Positions 15,768 to 25,976 are shown, counted from the first letter of the stretch. The stretch is DNA of 33,023 nt from an uncultured Ruminococcus sp. (GCA_902781565.1 CACZJT010000013.1:1-33023); one strand, 5' to 3'. Made by a program: numbers and translations. The notes: a model not told the origin generated them from the letters alone.

Positions 15768-16381
15768 TAGGCTTGATATTCAAGGGCATACTGATGGGTC
15801 TTATCATCGGAGTACCCGTAGGCGCGGTGGGTGCGCTTTGCATATCCCGCACGCTTCAATACGGCCCGAAGAGCGGATTCGTCACGGGGATAGGCTGCTC
15901 GGTCGCCGACTGTATCTATGCCTCGGTCGGCGCTTTCGGATTAAGGGCGGTGTCGGATTTTCTCGGGGCGCACGAGAGGATAATAACCCTCATCGGTGCT
16001 CTGCTCGTCATGGTGATAGGCGTGACTACCATTCTGAAAAAGGATACGGGCGTCAAGAAAGTGACGGCGCACCCGAGCTTCGGCAAGATGTTCGTGACCT
16101 CCTTCGGGATAGGCATTACGAACCCAAGCGTCGTGATACTGTTCATGGTGATATTTGCGAATTTCGGCATCACGGGGAAACTCGCGGTGCATGAGAGCAT
16201 TTTCCTGCTGGCGGGATTTTTCATCGGTACGGTGACATGGTGGTTCATACTCATAGGCGGCATACTGCTCATCGAGTACAAATTCGGCAGCGGCATTACC
16301 CGCAATTCAAACAAGGTGCTGGGCGCTGTTATGGTGATACTCGGCATAGTGCTTCTCATCAAGCTGATACGCAGGATATGA
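15764..16381 (+). CDS. LysE/RhtB family exporter
   Basis: 205 aa, about six membrane segments (roughly residues 4-25, 38-60, 68-90, 112-134, 145-168, 180-202). The N-terminal 'GLIIGVPVGAVGALCISRTLQYG' matches the LysE-family glycine/proline-rich first helix. 'GIGITNPSVVILFMVIF' matches the conserved Asn-Pro part of helix four. The family exports amino acids or related cations; the substrate cannot be named. The start ATG 15764 follows a G-rich stretch (GGGCGGGG 15751-15758) and overlaps the leader ORF. It has its own promoter and terminator, so it is a single-gene unit. Confidence 0.88.
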   Translation: MIGLIFKGILMGLIIGVPVGAVGALCISRTLQYGPKSGFVTGIGCSVADCIYASVGAFGLRAVSDFLGAHERIITLIGALLVMVIGVTTILKKDTGVKKVTAHPSFGKMFVTSFGIGITNPSVVILFMVIFANFGITGKLAVHESIFLLAGFFIGTVTWWFILIGGILLIEYKFGSGITRNSNKVLGAVMVILGIVLLIKLIRRI

Positions 16382-16382
16382 T

Positions 16383-16417
16383 AACGGACGCTTCGGGAAC
16401 GGGGCGTTCGTTTTTTT
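16383..16417 (+). terminator. rho-independent terminator after the LysE-type gene
   Basis: A 9-bp stem (16383-16391 with 16404-16412, one G-U pair) with a 12-nt loop, running straight into seven T residues at 16411-16417. Confidence 0.85.
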
Positions 16418-16427
16418 GTTCGGGTGA

Positions 16428-16456
16428 TTGACTTTTTTCATAAAGTATGATATAAT
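16428..16456 (+). promoter_or_regulatory. promoter for the PNPOx-like gene
   Basis: TTGACT (16428-16433), 17-bp spacer, TATAAT (16451-16456) with extended -10 TGA. It starts just after the T-run of the preceding terminator. Confidence 0.87.
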
Positions 16457-16525
16457 ATGACAAACAGCATATTATCTGTTGAACATACAGGTTCGCTGAA
16501 CCGTTAATAAAAGGAGGTCTTTAAC

Positions 16526-16927
16526 ATGGAAGCTATCGAAAGAGTATGCAAGTTTTTAGAGGACGCGGAGACTTATTATCTTGCGACGGTCGAAGGCGAT
16601 CAGCCGAGGGTAAGACCCTTCGGGACGGTGCTTCTCTACGGCGGGAAACTCTATATCCAGACAGGCAAGGTCAAGGACGTTTCAAAACAGCTGGCAGTAA
16701 ACCCCAAGGCAGAGATATGCGCTTTCAAGGACGGCAAGTGGCTTCGCGTGGCAGGGGAGCTGGTAAACGATGACGACAGAGCCGTAAAGGTCGCGATGCT
16801 CGAAAAAATGCCCTCGCTCAAAGCCATGTACAGCGCCGATGATGATAATACGCAGGTGCTTTACTTTAAGGATGCAAAAGCGACTTTCAGTTCCTTTACG
16901 GAAGCCCCCGAGACCGTGACATTCTGA
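16526..16927 (+). CDS. Pyridoxamine 5'-phosphate oxidase family protein
   Basis: 133 aa, ATG 16526 after AAAGGAGGT. A small split-barrel flavin-binding protein. 'TYYLATVEGDQPRVRPFGTVLLYGGKLYIQTGKVKDVSKQL' (residues 17-57) is the typical core, followed by 'NPKAEICAFKDGKWLRVAGELV'. The family includes FMN- or F420-dependent reductases and oxidases of unknown substrate; at 133 aa it is too short to be PdxH itself. Together with the next gene (glutathione peroxidase) it suggests a redox-related pair. No clear terminator follows, so the two may be cotranscribed across a 100-bp gap. Confidence 0.9.
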   Translation: MEAIERVCKFLEDAETYYLATVEGDQPRVRPFGTVLLYGGKLYIQTGKVKDVSKQLAVNPKAEICAFKDGKWLRVAGELVNDDDRAVKVAMLEKMPSLKAMYSADDDNTQVLYFKDAKATFSSFTEAPETVTF

Positions 16928-17027
16928 AAAACGGTGCTTTTTTTGACCGATATTAGAATATTTACAAGTGACAACGGACTGTCGGTACGGTATCCACAGT
17001 ACTTTTCAAAAAGAATGGAGGATCGCT

Positions 17028-17567
17028 ATGATATACGACTATTCCGTAACGACCGCAAAGGGCGGGGAACTTTTGCTTTCCGAATACAAGGGCAAGGTCA
17101 TCATGGTGGTGAACACCGCCACAGGCTGCGGCTTCACGCCTCAGTATGAGCCCATCGAGAAGATGTACAGGGACTACCACGATAAGGGTCTTGAGATACT
17201 TGACATACCCTGTAATCAGTTCGGCGGGCAGGCTCCCGGCACTGATGAGGAGATACACGAGTTCTGCACTCTGCACTACAACACCACCTTCCCGCAGATG
17301 AAGAAGTCCGACGTCAACGGTGAGAACGAGCTGCCGCTTTACACCTACCTGAAAGCGCAGAAGGGCTTTGAGGGCTTCGGCGAGCATCAGCTGGCGGGGC
17401 TGCTCTCGGATATGCTCTCGAAAGCCGACCCCGACTGGGACAAGAAGCCCGACATCAAGTGGAACTTCACCAAGTTCATCATAGACCGCGAGGGAAACGT
17501 CGCAGCAAGATTCGAGCCCACCGCAGATATGGCAGAGGTGGAGGAGTGCGTCAAGGCACTGCTTTGA
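17028..17567 (+). CDS. Glutathione peroxidase family protein (Cys type, BsaA-like)
   Basis: 179 aa. It reduces hydroperoxides; bacterial Cys-type members usually use thioredoxin rather than glutathione. The peroxidatic Cys34 is in 'NTATGCGFTPQYE', Gln64 in 'PCNQFGGQAPGTDEE', and Trp145-Asn146 in 'KWNFTKFI'. A further Cys80 (ending 'IHEFC') is in the place of the resolving cysteine. The start ATG 17028 follows GGAGGA; a longer open frame from 16968 lacks a ribosome binding site. I see no convincing promoter in the 100 bp upstream. Confidence 0.94.
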   Translation: MIYDYSVTTAKGGELLLSEYKGKVIMVVNTATGCGFTPQYEPIEKMYRDYHDKGLEILDIPCNQFGGQAPGTDEEIHEFCTLHYNTTFPQMKKSDVNGENELPLYTYLKAQKGFEGFGEHQLAGLLSDMLSKADPDWDKKPDIKWNFTKFIIDREGNVAARFEPTADMAEVEECVKALL

Positions 17568-17593
17568 CAGGACGATAGGGGCTGAACGGAAAT

Positions 17594-17704
17594 TATAGCA
17601 ATCCAAGAAAATATCAGCACAAATCTTTCGGATAAAATTCCACATTGCTGCGTCAAACTCCCTTGCAGGGCGTCAGCCCAACTGCGGTCGCTTTCCTTGA
17701 TTGC
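17594..17704 (+). repeat. dispersed palindromic repeat, copy 1 (left arm plus core)
   Basis: About 110 bp. It starts with TATAGCAATCCAAGAAAATA, shared nearly base for base with copy 2 at 27168, and continues with a similar arm through ~17645. The second half (from ~17659: CCCTTGCAGGGCG and on to CTTTCCTTGATTGCT) aligns with the reverse complement of the inner part of copy 2. It ends with an imperfect inverted copy of its own start (TTTCCTTGATTGCT against AGCAATCCAAGAAAA). It lies in a non-coding gap, contains no gene, and looks like a MITE-type element or its remnant. Confidence 0.75.
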
Positions 17705-20893
<3,189 letters not shown>

Positions 20894-20899
20894 TACAAG

Positions 20900-20930
20900 C
20901 GCCCTGCCGTTTTCGCGGCGGGGCGTTTTT
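20900..20930 (+). terminator. rho-independent terminator after lacZ
   Basis: A 10-bp stem (20900-20909 with 20916-20925, one T-G pair), 6-nt loop, then five T residues (20926-20930). Confidence 0.9.
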
Positions 20931-20977
20931 GTCGGACATATTACCGCAAAGCATAGGACGGTATTTGATATAAGTAT

Positions 20978-21006
20978 TTGTCATTTGCGGCGGGCTGTGT
21001 TATAAT
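20978..21006 (+). promoter_or_regulatory. promoter for the small protein/lipoprotein pair
   Basis: TTGTCA (20978-20983), 17-bp spacer, TATAAT (21001-21006) with extended -10 TGT. Confidence 0.82.
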
Positions 21007-21033
21007 AGTACCAAGAAAAGCGAGGTGCGGAGA

Positions 21034-21264
21034 ATGGACGAGCGTACAAGACAAAACCTCCTCGACGCGGGCTGCGACGAGGAGTTCATCGGGAGATTTG
21101 ACAGCTGTATCTGTGACGAGAGGGCTTGCAAAAAGCTGCTCGCGGCTCACAGGCGGGGTCTGCTCGATGAGATACACGAGAAGGAAAGGGAGCTTGACTG
21201 CCTTGATTATCTTGTATTCATGATGGATAAGAAAACCGCCGACCGAAAGGAGCGTCAGTTATGA
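21034..21264 (+). CDS. small conserved Cys-containing protein, function unknown
   Basis: 76 aa, ATG 21034 preceded by GAGGTGCGGAG. It is charged and probably all helical. Residues include 'LLDAGCDEEFIGRF', a cysteine cluster Cys-Ile-Cys-Asp-Glu-Arg-Ala-Cys, and a C-terminal 'LLAAHRRGLLDEIHEKE' followed by 'DCLDYLVFMM'. The C-terminal part resembles small uncharacterised proteins I remember from Clostridia, but I know no function. The stop overlaps the next gene (ATGA), so both are likely translated together. Confidence 0.75.
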   Translation: MDERTRQNLLDAGCDEEFIGRFDSCICDERACKKLLAAHRRGLLDEIHEKERELDCLDYLVFMMDKKTADRKERQL

Positions 21265-21854
21265 GCTTTAAAGCATTTATGTTCCTTGCCGTAATGCTTC
21301 TGATGACCGCCTGCGGGAGCGGTCGGAACGCTTCGGCGGGGACGTCCGAAAAAGCTCCCGTGACCTCATCGGAGGCTGTTGTTGCCGAGAGCGCGGCAGA
21401 GGAAGCTCCCGCGGAAACTGCGGCAGCGGAGCAGACCTCCGTTACACCCGCCGAAACGAAAGAAACGACCTTGACCGAAAGCGAGGAAGATACTATGGAT
21501 AACAAGACTATCACCGTCACCGTGAACGGAAGCTTTTTCACGGCAAGGCTCGCGGACACCGCCGCCGCGGAGCAGTTCGCCGAGATGCTCCCGCTGACCC
21601 TTGACATGAGCGAGCTCAACGGGAATGAGAAGTACATCTACACCGATACTGCGTTCCCCGCCCAAGCCGAATCGGTCGGACAGATCGAAAAGGGCGACAT
21701 AATGCTCTACGGGGATAACTGCGTCGTGCTGTTCTATGAGAGCTTTTCCACCCCCTACAGCTACACGCGGCTGGGGAGCATTGAAAAAGCCGACGGGCTC
21801 GAAAGCGCCGTCGGCTCGGGTGATGTTTCTGTCAGCTTTGAGTCTGATCGCTGA
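21261..21854 (+). CDS. lipoprotein with cyclophilin-like domain
   Basis: 197 aa. The signal peptide ends in a lipobox 'LMTAC' with Cys18 as the lipidated residue. A Ser/Thr/Ala/Glu-rich linker (~20-75) tethers a C-terminal domain (~80-195). Its parts 'VTVNGSFFTARLADTAAAEQFAEMLPLTLDM' and 'GDIMLYGDNCVVLFYESFSTPYSYTRLG' match the cyclophilin-like fold family often annotated as Cyclophil_like (PF18050 type). Prolyl isomerase activity is not established for the family. It overlaps the small protein gene upstream by 4 bp and runs 23 bp into the convergent GGDEF gene. Confidence 0.87.
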   Translation: MSFKAFMFLAVMLLMTACGSGRNASAGTSEKAPVTSSEAVVAESAAEEAPAETAAAEQTSVTPAETKETTLTESEEDTMDNKTITVTVNGSFFTARLADTAAAEQFAEMLPLTLDMSELNGNEKYIYTDTAFPAQAESVGQIEKGDIMLYGDNCVVLFYESFSTPYSYTRLGSIEKADGLESAVGSGDVSVSFESDR

Positions 21855-23397
21855 TATCTTTGGGAACGCCGCTGCCGCTGTACCAGCCGTAGCTGTTCCT
21901 GCCGTTCTTCTTGACTTCGTAGAGCGCCGCGTCCGCCGAGGCTTCGAGCTCCTTCAGGTCGCCGCCGTCCGCGGGGAACACCGCCGCGCCCGCGCTGTAG
22001 CTGAGGTGAAGCTCCTCCATGTCCCCTGTGATCTCCACTGCGGGCTGTATCTGCGAGGTCATGGTCTTTAACCGATCGAGCTTTGCGGTAAGCTCCGCCT
22101 TGTCGGAAATGTCGGTGAGGACGACGAACTCATCGCCGCCGTAGCGTGATACAAGTCCGTTGCGCCCGAAAAGCTCCCCCAGCGCGGAGGCGAACTCGCG
22201 GAGTATCTTGTCCCCCGATTCGTGACCGTAGTAGTCGTTGACCTGCTTGAAGTAGTCAACGTCGAAGAACAGCAGCGTCATATCGCTGCGGGTCTTTTGC
22301 AGCCTGTGAGCCGCGAGGAAGTCAAAGGCTCTGCGGTTCATCACGCCCGTCAGCGCGTCGTGTATCGAGAGGTTGCGGAGTATCTGCTTTTCCTGCGCCG
22401 AACGTTTGTGAGCTATCATGAAGATCAGCAGGGAAGCGAGGAACAGCACCCCTAAGAACACGATCACGACGGAGCGGAACCTTTGCAGCGTGTTTGAGAG
22501 CGAGCTGCTCGGTATGCGAACTACCACGTACCAGCCGTCCATGAAGTTTATCTTTGAGCCTACCTGCGTGTAGGCTTTTCCGCCGCTGTGATAGGACATC
22601 ACCGCGCTTTCGCAGTCGTTTTTGATGAGGGCAGACCAACTCTCATAGCTCTCCCTGTCCCCGGGGTCTATCTCCTTCATGAGTATCAGCGCGTTCGCCC
22701 AGCTGCCTATCTCGTGCTCGCTCCTGCCCGCGCAGCGGATAACGTTGCCGCTGGGGGCGTTGAGCAGCCATATCTCCGTTTCGTCCGCAAGGCTCTTGGT
22801 GGCAGCCATTTCCTGTATCTCGCTCAGGGGATAGGTGATGAACAGCTTTCCCGTCCTGCTGCTGCCGTAGTTCATTTTCGCGAACAGCGTGAACACGGGC
22901 TGTCCCGTCATTCCCGAGCGGTAGGGTGCGGATATGGAAACGGGGTCAGCCTGCTCCGCAGTTTCGAGAAGCTCCCACTTTCCGAACTCCTTTTCCTCCG
23001 CTTCGTTGGCATAGAGCTTTCCCTCGGCGTCGATGAAGCCGATGCTCAAAAACGTCCTGCGGGTGCTGTCCGAATAGTTCTGCGGTGAGAACCCTTCGTA
23101 AAGCTCTCCCAAGTCCTCGTGCCTTTCCTCCGAGAGCATAGCCGCGATGTTCTCCGCCGAATCGGTCATGTAGTATATGGAGTTGTTCATTTTCTCGGTG
23201 ATGAGGGAGCATATCTCCCCCGTCAGCCTTTTGTCATGCTCGGTCACAAGGCTGTTCACCCACAGCACCAGCGCCACGATAGTGGTGAGGGAAAACACCA
23301 GATAGACCGCCATAGCTCTGAGGAAGGAGGTATCGCGGTCTGCGCCGAATATGTCGATACCGTCCCCGACGGAGCTGTTGATCTTTGTTTTACTCAC
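21832..23397 (-). CDS. membrane diguanylate cyclase (extracytoplasmic sensor + GGDEF)
   Basis: 521 aa from GTG 23397. Topology: TM1 ~26-50, extracytoplasmic sensor ~51-307 (Cache-like by length and layout, not proven), TM2 ~308-330, then GGDEF ~344-505. The active-site loop is intact as Tyr-Gly-Gly-Asp-Glu-Phe (GGDEF 420-424), and 'LTGVMNRRAF' and 'FFDVDYFKQVNDYYGHESGD' are typical, so it should make c-di-GMP. The RxxD inhibitory site five residues before GGDEF is absent. A TTG at 23403 is possible, but GGGAG (23410-23406) is only 2 nt from it and 8 nt from the GTG. It lies 15 bp after the sugar-binding lipoprotein gene, clearly one operon. Confidence 0.9.
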   Translation of the reverse strand: MSKTKINSSVGDGIDIFGADRDTSFLRAMAVYLVFSLTTIVALVLWVNSLVTEHDKRLTGEICSLITEKMNNSIYYMTDSAENIAAMLSEERHEDLGELYEGFSPQNYSDSTRRTFLSIGFIDAEGKLYANEAEEKEFGKWELLETAEQADPVSISAPYRSGMTGQPVFTLFAKMNYGSSRTGKLFITYPLSEIQEMAATKSLADETEIWLLNAPSGNVIRCAGRSEHEIGSWANALILMKEIDPGDRESYESWSALIKNDCESAVMSYHSGGKAYTQVGSKINFMDGWYVVVRIPSSSLSNTLQRFRSVVIVFLGVLFLASLLIFMIAHKRSAQEKQILRNLSIHDALTGVMNRRAFDFLAAHRLQKTRSDMTLLFFDVDYFKQVNDYYGHESGDKILREFASALGELFGRNGLVSRYGGDEFVVLTDISDKAELTAKLDRLKTMTSQIQPAVEITGDMEELHLSYSAGAAVFPADGGDLKELEASADAALYEVKKNGRNSYGWYSGSGVPKDISDQTQS

Positions 23398-23412
23398 ATT
23401 CAAGACTCCCGA

Positions 23413-24453
23413 TCAACTATGTTCGAGCATTTCCACTACCTCGGGGTCATTCAGAGTGGAGCGGTTTACGACGACTACGCCCGTGTCGATGAATTGTACC
23501 TCGGGCTTTTCGCCGCCTATTATGCTCATGACCGAACCCACTCCGAGGCGGCTCATGTCGAACTGACGCTGGAGCATGGTCGAAGCCGTGAAGTCCTCCG
23601 ACTTTATCAGCGCTGCCATTTCATCCGAGTAGTCAAAGCCCACTACCGCAACGTCCTTTAGCTGACGTTCTGCGATGACCTTTGCGAAGCCCACTGTCGA
23701 GCCGTTGTTGGTGGCGAACACGCCCTTTATGTCGGAGTATTCGTCGAACAGCTCCTCGGCGCACTGAACAGCTTTGTTGATGTCGCCCTCGTTGCACTTG
23801 ATGTCCTGTATCATCTCCCAGTTCTCGGGAGCGTTCTCCGACCAGTAGCGGCTGAATCCCGCTATGCGTTCGTTTATGGTCTGCGAGGTCGTAGCCCCGA
23901 CCTGCATACCGACTTTGAGCTTGTCGGAATCGGTCGAGCCGCTTTCGTGCAGCTGTCTTATCAGCTCTTCGGCAGCCTGCTGACCCGCCATGAGGTTATC
24001 GGTCATATAGCAGATGTCGTATTTGTCGGTGTTGGCGGTTGTGTCCACCAGCACTATCGGCATATCCGAGGTGTAAAGCTCCTCGACCGTCTTCGCGAGC
24101 TTCACCGAATCATCGGGGGCGAGGATAATTCCGTCGGCGCCCGCGTCAATAGCCTTGTCGATAAGCTCCTGCTGACCCTGCCAGTCGGTCTCGTTATATG
24201 TGCCGCTCCCGAAAACGTTGCAGTCAAATTCGTCCCCGCCCGCGCCCGCGCCGTCGAGTACGGTCTTCCAGTAGGAGCTGTCCACGTTCTTGATTATTAT
24301 GTAGACGTTCTTTCGCCCCGAAACGGTGTCATTAAGCGCCGTGAATTCGGGGAGCGGCTTGTTATCGTCATTCGCGGGCTCAGGCTTTGCGCCGCAGGAC
24401 GCGAGCATCACCAAAGCCGTCAGCACAGCCGCGGCTTTTGCTATCTTCAACAT
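23413..24453 (-). CDS. sugar-binding lipoprotein (periplasmic binding protein type 1)
   Basis: 346 aa. The lipobox 'MLASC' is followed by a linker and a two-lobe ribose/galactose-type binding fold: 'YIIIKNVDSSYWKTVLDGAGAGG', 'AGADGIILAPDDS', 'PIVLVDTTANTD', 'INERIAGF', 'IKGVFATNNGSTVGF' and 'VAVVGFDYSDEM'. It is anchored outside the membrane and probably binds a sugar or related ligand. No ABC permease or ATPase is adjacent; the next gene is a GGDEF protein, so it may sense rather than import. ATG 24453 is 7 nt from GGAGGT, whereas ATG 24459 is only 1 nt from it, so I chose 24453. Confidence 0.9.
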   Translation of the reverse strand: MLKIAKAAAVLTALVMLASCGAKPEPANDDNKPLPEFTALNDTVSGRKNVYIIIKNVDSSYWKTVLDGAGAGGDEFDCNVFGSGTYNETDWQGQQELIDKAIDAGADGIILAPDDSVKLAKTVEELYTSDMPIVLVDTTANTDKYDICYMTDNLMAGQQAAEELIRQLHESGSTDSDKLKVGMQVGATTSQTINERIAGFSRYWSENAPENWEMIQDIKCNEGDINKAVQCAEELFDEYSDIKGVFATNNGSTVGFAKVIAERQLKDVAVVGFDYSDEMAALIKSEDFTASTMLQRQFDMSRLGVGSVMSIIGGEKPEVQFIDTGVVVVNRSTLNDPEVVEMLEHS

Positions 24454-24485
24454 ACACATTACCTCCGAAGCGATCTATATATTTA

Positions 24486-24514
24486 AGTATAGCACATAGC
24501 TATATAAAATGCAA
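24486..24514 (-). promoter_or_regulatory. promoter of the sugar-binding protein/GGDEF operon
   Basis: On the minus strand: TTGCAT (24514-24509), 17-bp spacer, TATACT (24491-24486) with extended -10 TGC. The start codon lies about 33 bp downstream of the -10. Confidence 0.82.
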
Positions 24515-24521
24515 GCATTTT
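24488..24521. promoter_or_regulatory. two palindromes over the promoter, candidate operators
   Basis: TATAGC-ACATA-GCTATA (24488-24504) is a perfect 6-bp inverted repeat covering the -10 and extended -10. AAAATGC-AA-GCATTTT (24506-24521) is a perfect 7-bp inverted repeat covering the -35. A repressor bound to either would block the promoter. AT-rich chance palindromes are possible, but two perfect ones placed exactly on both hexamers are notable. Confidence 0.55.
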
Positions 24522-24573
24522 GACGAAATTTCGAGCCGTTTTTTACAAATTTTTACATAATCAGCGTTACAAA

Positions 24574-24607
24574 ACAACCCCCCGCAGGGAAGTGCCTGCG
24601 GGGGTGT
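24574..24607 (-). terminator. terminator of the ubiquitin-domain gene
   Basis: A stem of at least 11 bp (core 24579-24588 pairing with 24595-24604, loop GAAGTG) is followed on the minus strand by a T-rich stretch (complement of 24566-24577). It lies 24 bp beyond the stop codon. Confidence 0.85.
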
Positions 24608-24630
24608 TTGTTTATTCGCGTGACATTGGT

Positions 24631-25881
24631 TCAGAATTCAAGAGTTACAACGGGACGGACACCATACAGTTTTGTGGCAAATTCGCCGGCCGGATAGATA
24701 TAGCCATCAGATTGAGTGATCGCTGCAAAATCATTCTTACTAACACCCGGCGACCTCAGCCACCAATGATTGCTACATTTTTTAATATCGAAATCGATTT
24801 TTTTTGCCTCACTTATATCCGGCAAGTAGACGTAATCATCGGTATCATTTCCGCCGATACCCGCCTCATTATTCGGAGTGCTGTTATGTTTTCTTGCGAT
24901 CAGATCTTTATCTTCATCACTGAAAGTATTGTAAAAATCGCTGTTCAGGTATCTTCTCAATGTGCAGGTTTCCCATGTTACTTTTGTTTCGCTATCGTTA
25001 TACTTTTTCGTTGTAAGCAAATTTTTCATCAGAAGTGTGACAGTGTTATCGCTCTTGCCGATGATATACCACTGATAATTTCCGAAATTTACCTCATCGC
25101 CGACATTATTAGCTGTATAGGGATTGGCTGGCGTTTCCTTCACTGCAACAGAGAACGTCAGCGCTTCGGTGTGTTTGCCCGCGACAGTGGGTGCGCTGTT
25201 CTCGGTCGTAACGAGGGTAAGCTCGACTTTGTCCGGTTCCGTAAATTTCCCGACCGTATCGCCGACATTAAGGGCGGTATTGCCGTTCTTGATGTTGTAT
25301 TTCACCTCGGAAGTGCCGTTCTTTGCGGTGAACACATCGCCGCTTGTCGTGTTGCTGCCATTATCCAGCTTTACGACTATCTTCTTCCCCATCATATACT
25401 TCATCTCGGTGACTTCGATATCCGTGGTCTGCTTGGTCTGCGCCGCTTCGTCATTTATAACGGCGGTCGAGGGGATAGTCACTATGTACGAGGGAGTAAC
25501 ATCGTAGGTGACGGTCATGTCGCCCGAAACACCCATTTGCGAATCTTTAAATGTTATCTCATACTCGCCGCTTTCATTTACTCTTGCTTTCAAGACTAAA
25601 TCCAGGGTGTTTTCCTTGTTAATATTGTAGTCCTTGAGTGTCCTGTTATCTTCAAGCTGTTTTCCCTCAAAGATAAGCCTTTGCATATCGGGAGGAATAC
25701 CCTCCTTGTCCTGTATCTTCGCCTTGACGTCCTCGATAGTGTCACTCGGCTCAACGTCAAGTGTTATCGTTTTTCCGGTCAGCGTTTCAACAAAGACCTG
25801 CATAGCATCAGCCGACAGCGCAGTGACCGCCGAAAGCATAGTGAGAGCCGTAACAGCCGATATTATCCTTTTGGCTTTCAT
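24631..25881 (-). CDS. secreted ubiquitin-domain protein with DUF6273-like C-terminus
   Basis: 416 aa, ATG 25881 after AAAGGAGGA. Residues 1-26 are a signal peptide with an AxA site (Ala24-Asp-Ala26). Residues 27-100 align without gaps to human ubiquitin 1-74 and agree at 61 positions. Kept: Lys11, 27, 29, 33, 48, 63 (protein K37, K53, K55, K59, K74, K89) and Leu8, Ile44, Val70. Changed: Lys6 to Glu, and the Gly75-Gly76 end is Val-Asn. Residues ~105-250 are a beta-rich domain ('[19 protein letters not shown]', '[17 protein letters not shown]') of a kind seen in clostridial surface proteins. Residues ~258-416 look like DUF6273 ('[19 protein letters not shown]', 'WWLRSPGVS', '[10 protein letters not shown]'). 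Without Gly-Gly it cannot be conjugated through its own tail. Function unknown; binding of host ubiquitin partners is one possibility. Confidence 0.93.
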   Translation of the reverse strand: MKAKRIISAVTALTMLSAVTALSADAMQVFVETLTGKTITLDVEPSDTIEDVKAKIQDKEGIPPDMQRLIFEGKQLEDNRTLKDYNINKENTLDLVLKARVNESGEYEITFKDSQMGVSGDMTVTYDVTPSYIVTIPSTAVINDEAAQTKQTTDIEVTEMKYMMGKKIVVKLDNGSNTTSGDVFTAKNGTSEVKYNIKNGNTALNVGDTVGKFTEPDKVELTLVTTENSAPTVAGKHTEALTFSVAVKETPANPYTANNVGDEVNFGNYQWYIIGKSDNTVTLLMKNLLTTKKYNDSETKVTWETCTLRRYLNSDFYNTFSDEDKDLIARKHNSTPNNEAGIGGNDTDDYVYLPDISEAKKIDFDIKKCSNHWWLRSPGVSKNDFAAITQSDGYIYPAGEFATKLYGVRPVVTLEF

Positions 25882-25927
25882 GTGGTATTCCTCCTTTTCG
25901 GAAAATTTACAATATGTTTACTTATAT

Positions 25928-25956
25928 ATAATATCATAAAAAATTCATATTGTCAA
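25928..25956 (-). promoter_or_regulatory. promoter of the ubiquitin-domain gene
   Basis: On the minus strand: TTGACA (25956-25951), 17-bp spacer, TATTAT (25933-25928) with extended -10 TGA. It shows that the gene has its own bacterial transcription start. Confidence 0.85.
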
Positions 25957-25976
25957 TTATCCGCGCAATTATTTTG

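Noticed and set aside
16928..16950. terminator after the PNPOx-like gene
   Set aside because: A T-run is present, but the only stem is five A-T pairs, too weak to claim.
20978..21223. alternative frame overlapping the small Cys protein
   Set aside because: It begins inside the promoter and lacks a ribosome binding site; the frame from ATG 21034 has one and is coupled to the next gene.
24520..25599. 359-codon plus-strand open frame opposite the ubiquitin-domain gene
   Set aside because: The minus strand encodes clear domains with promoter, ribosome binding site and terminator; the plus frame has none of these.
24631..25881. eukaryotic contamination as the source of the ubiquitin sequence
   Set aside because: The domain is in frame with a bacterial signal peptide and clostridial domains, with a sigma-A type promoter and a rho-independent terminator, and has no introns or polyubiquitin repeat.
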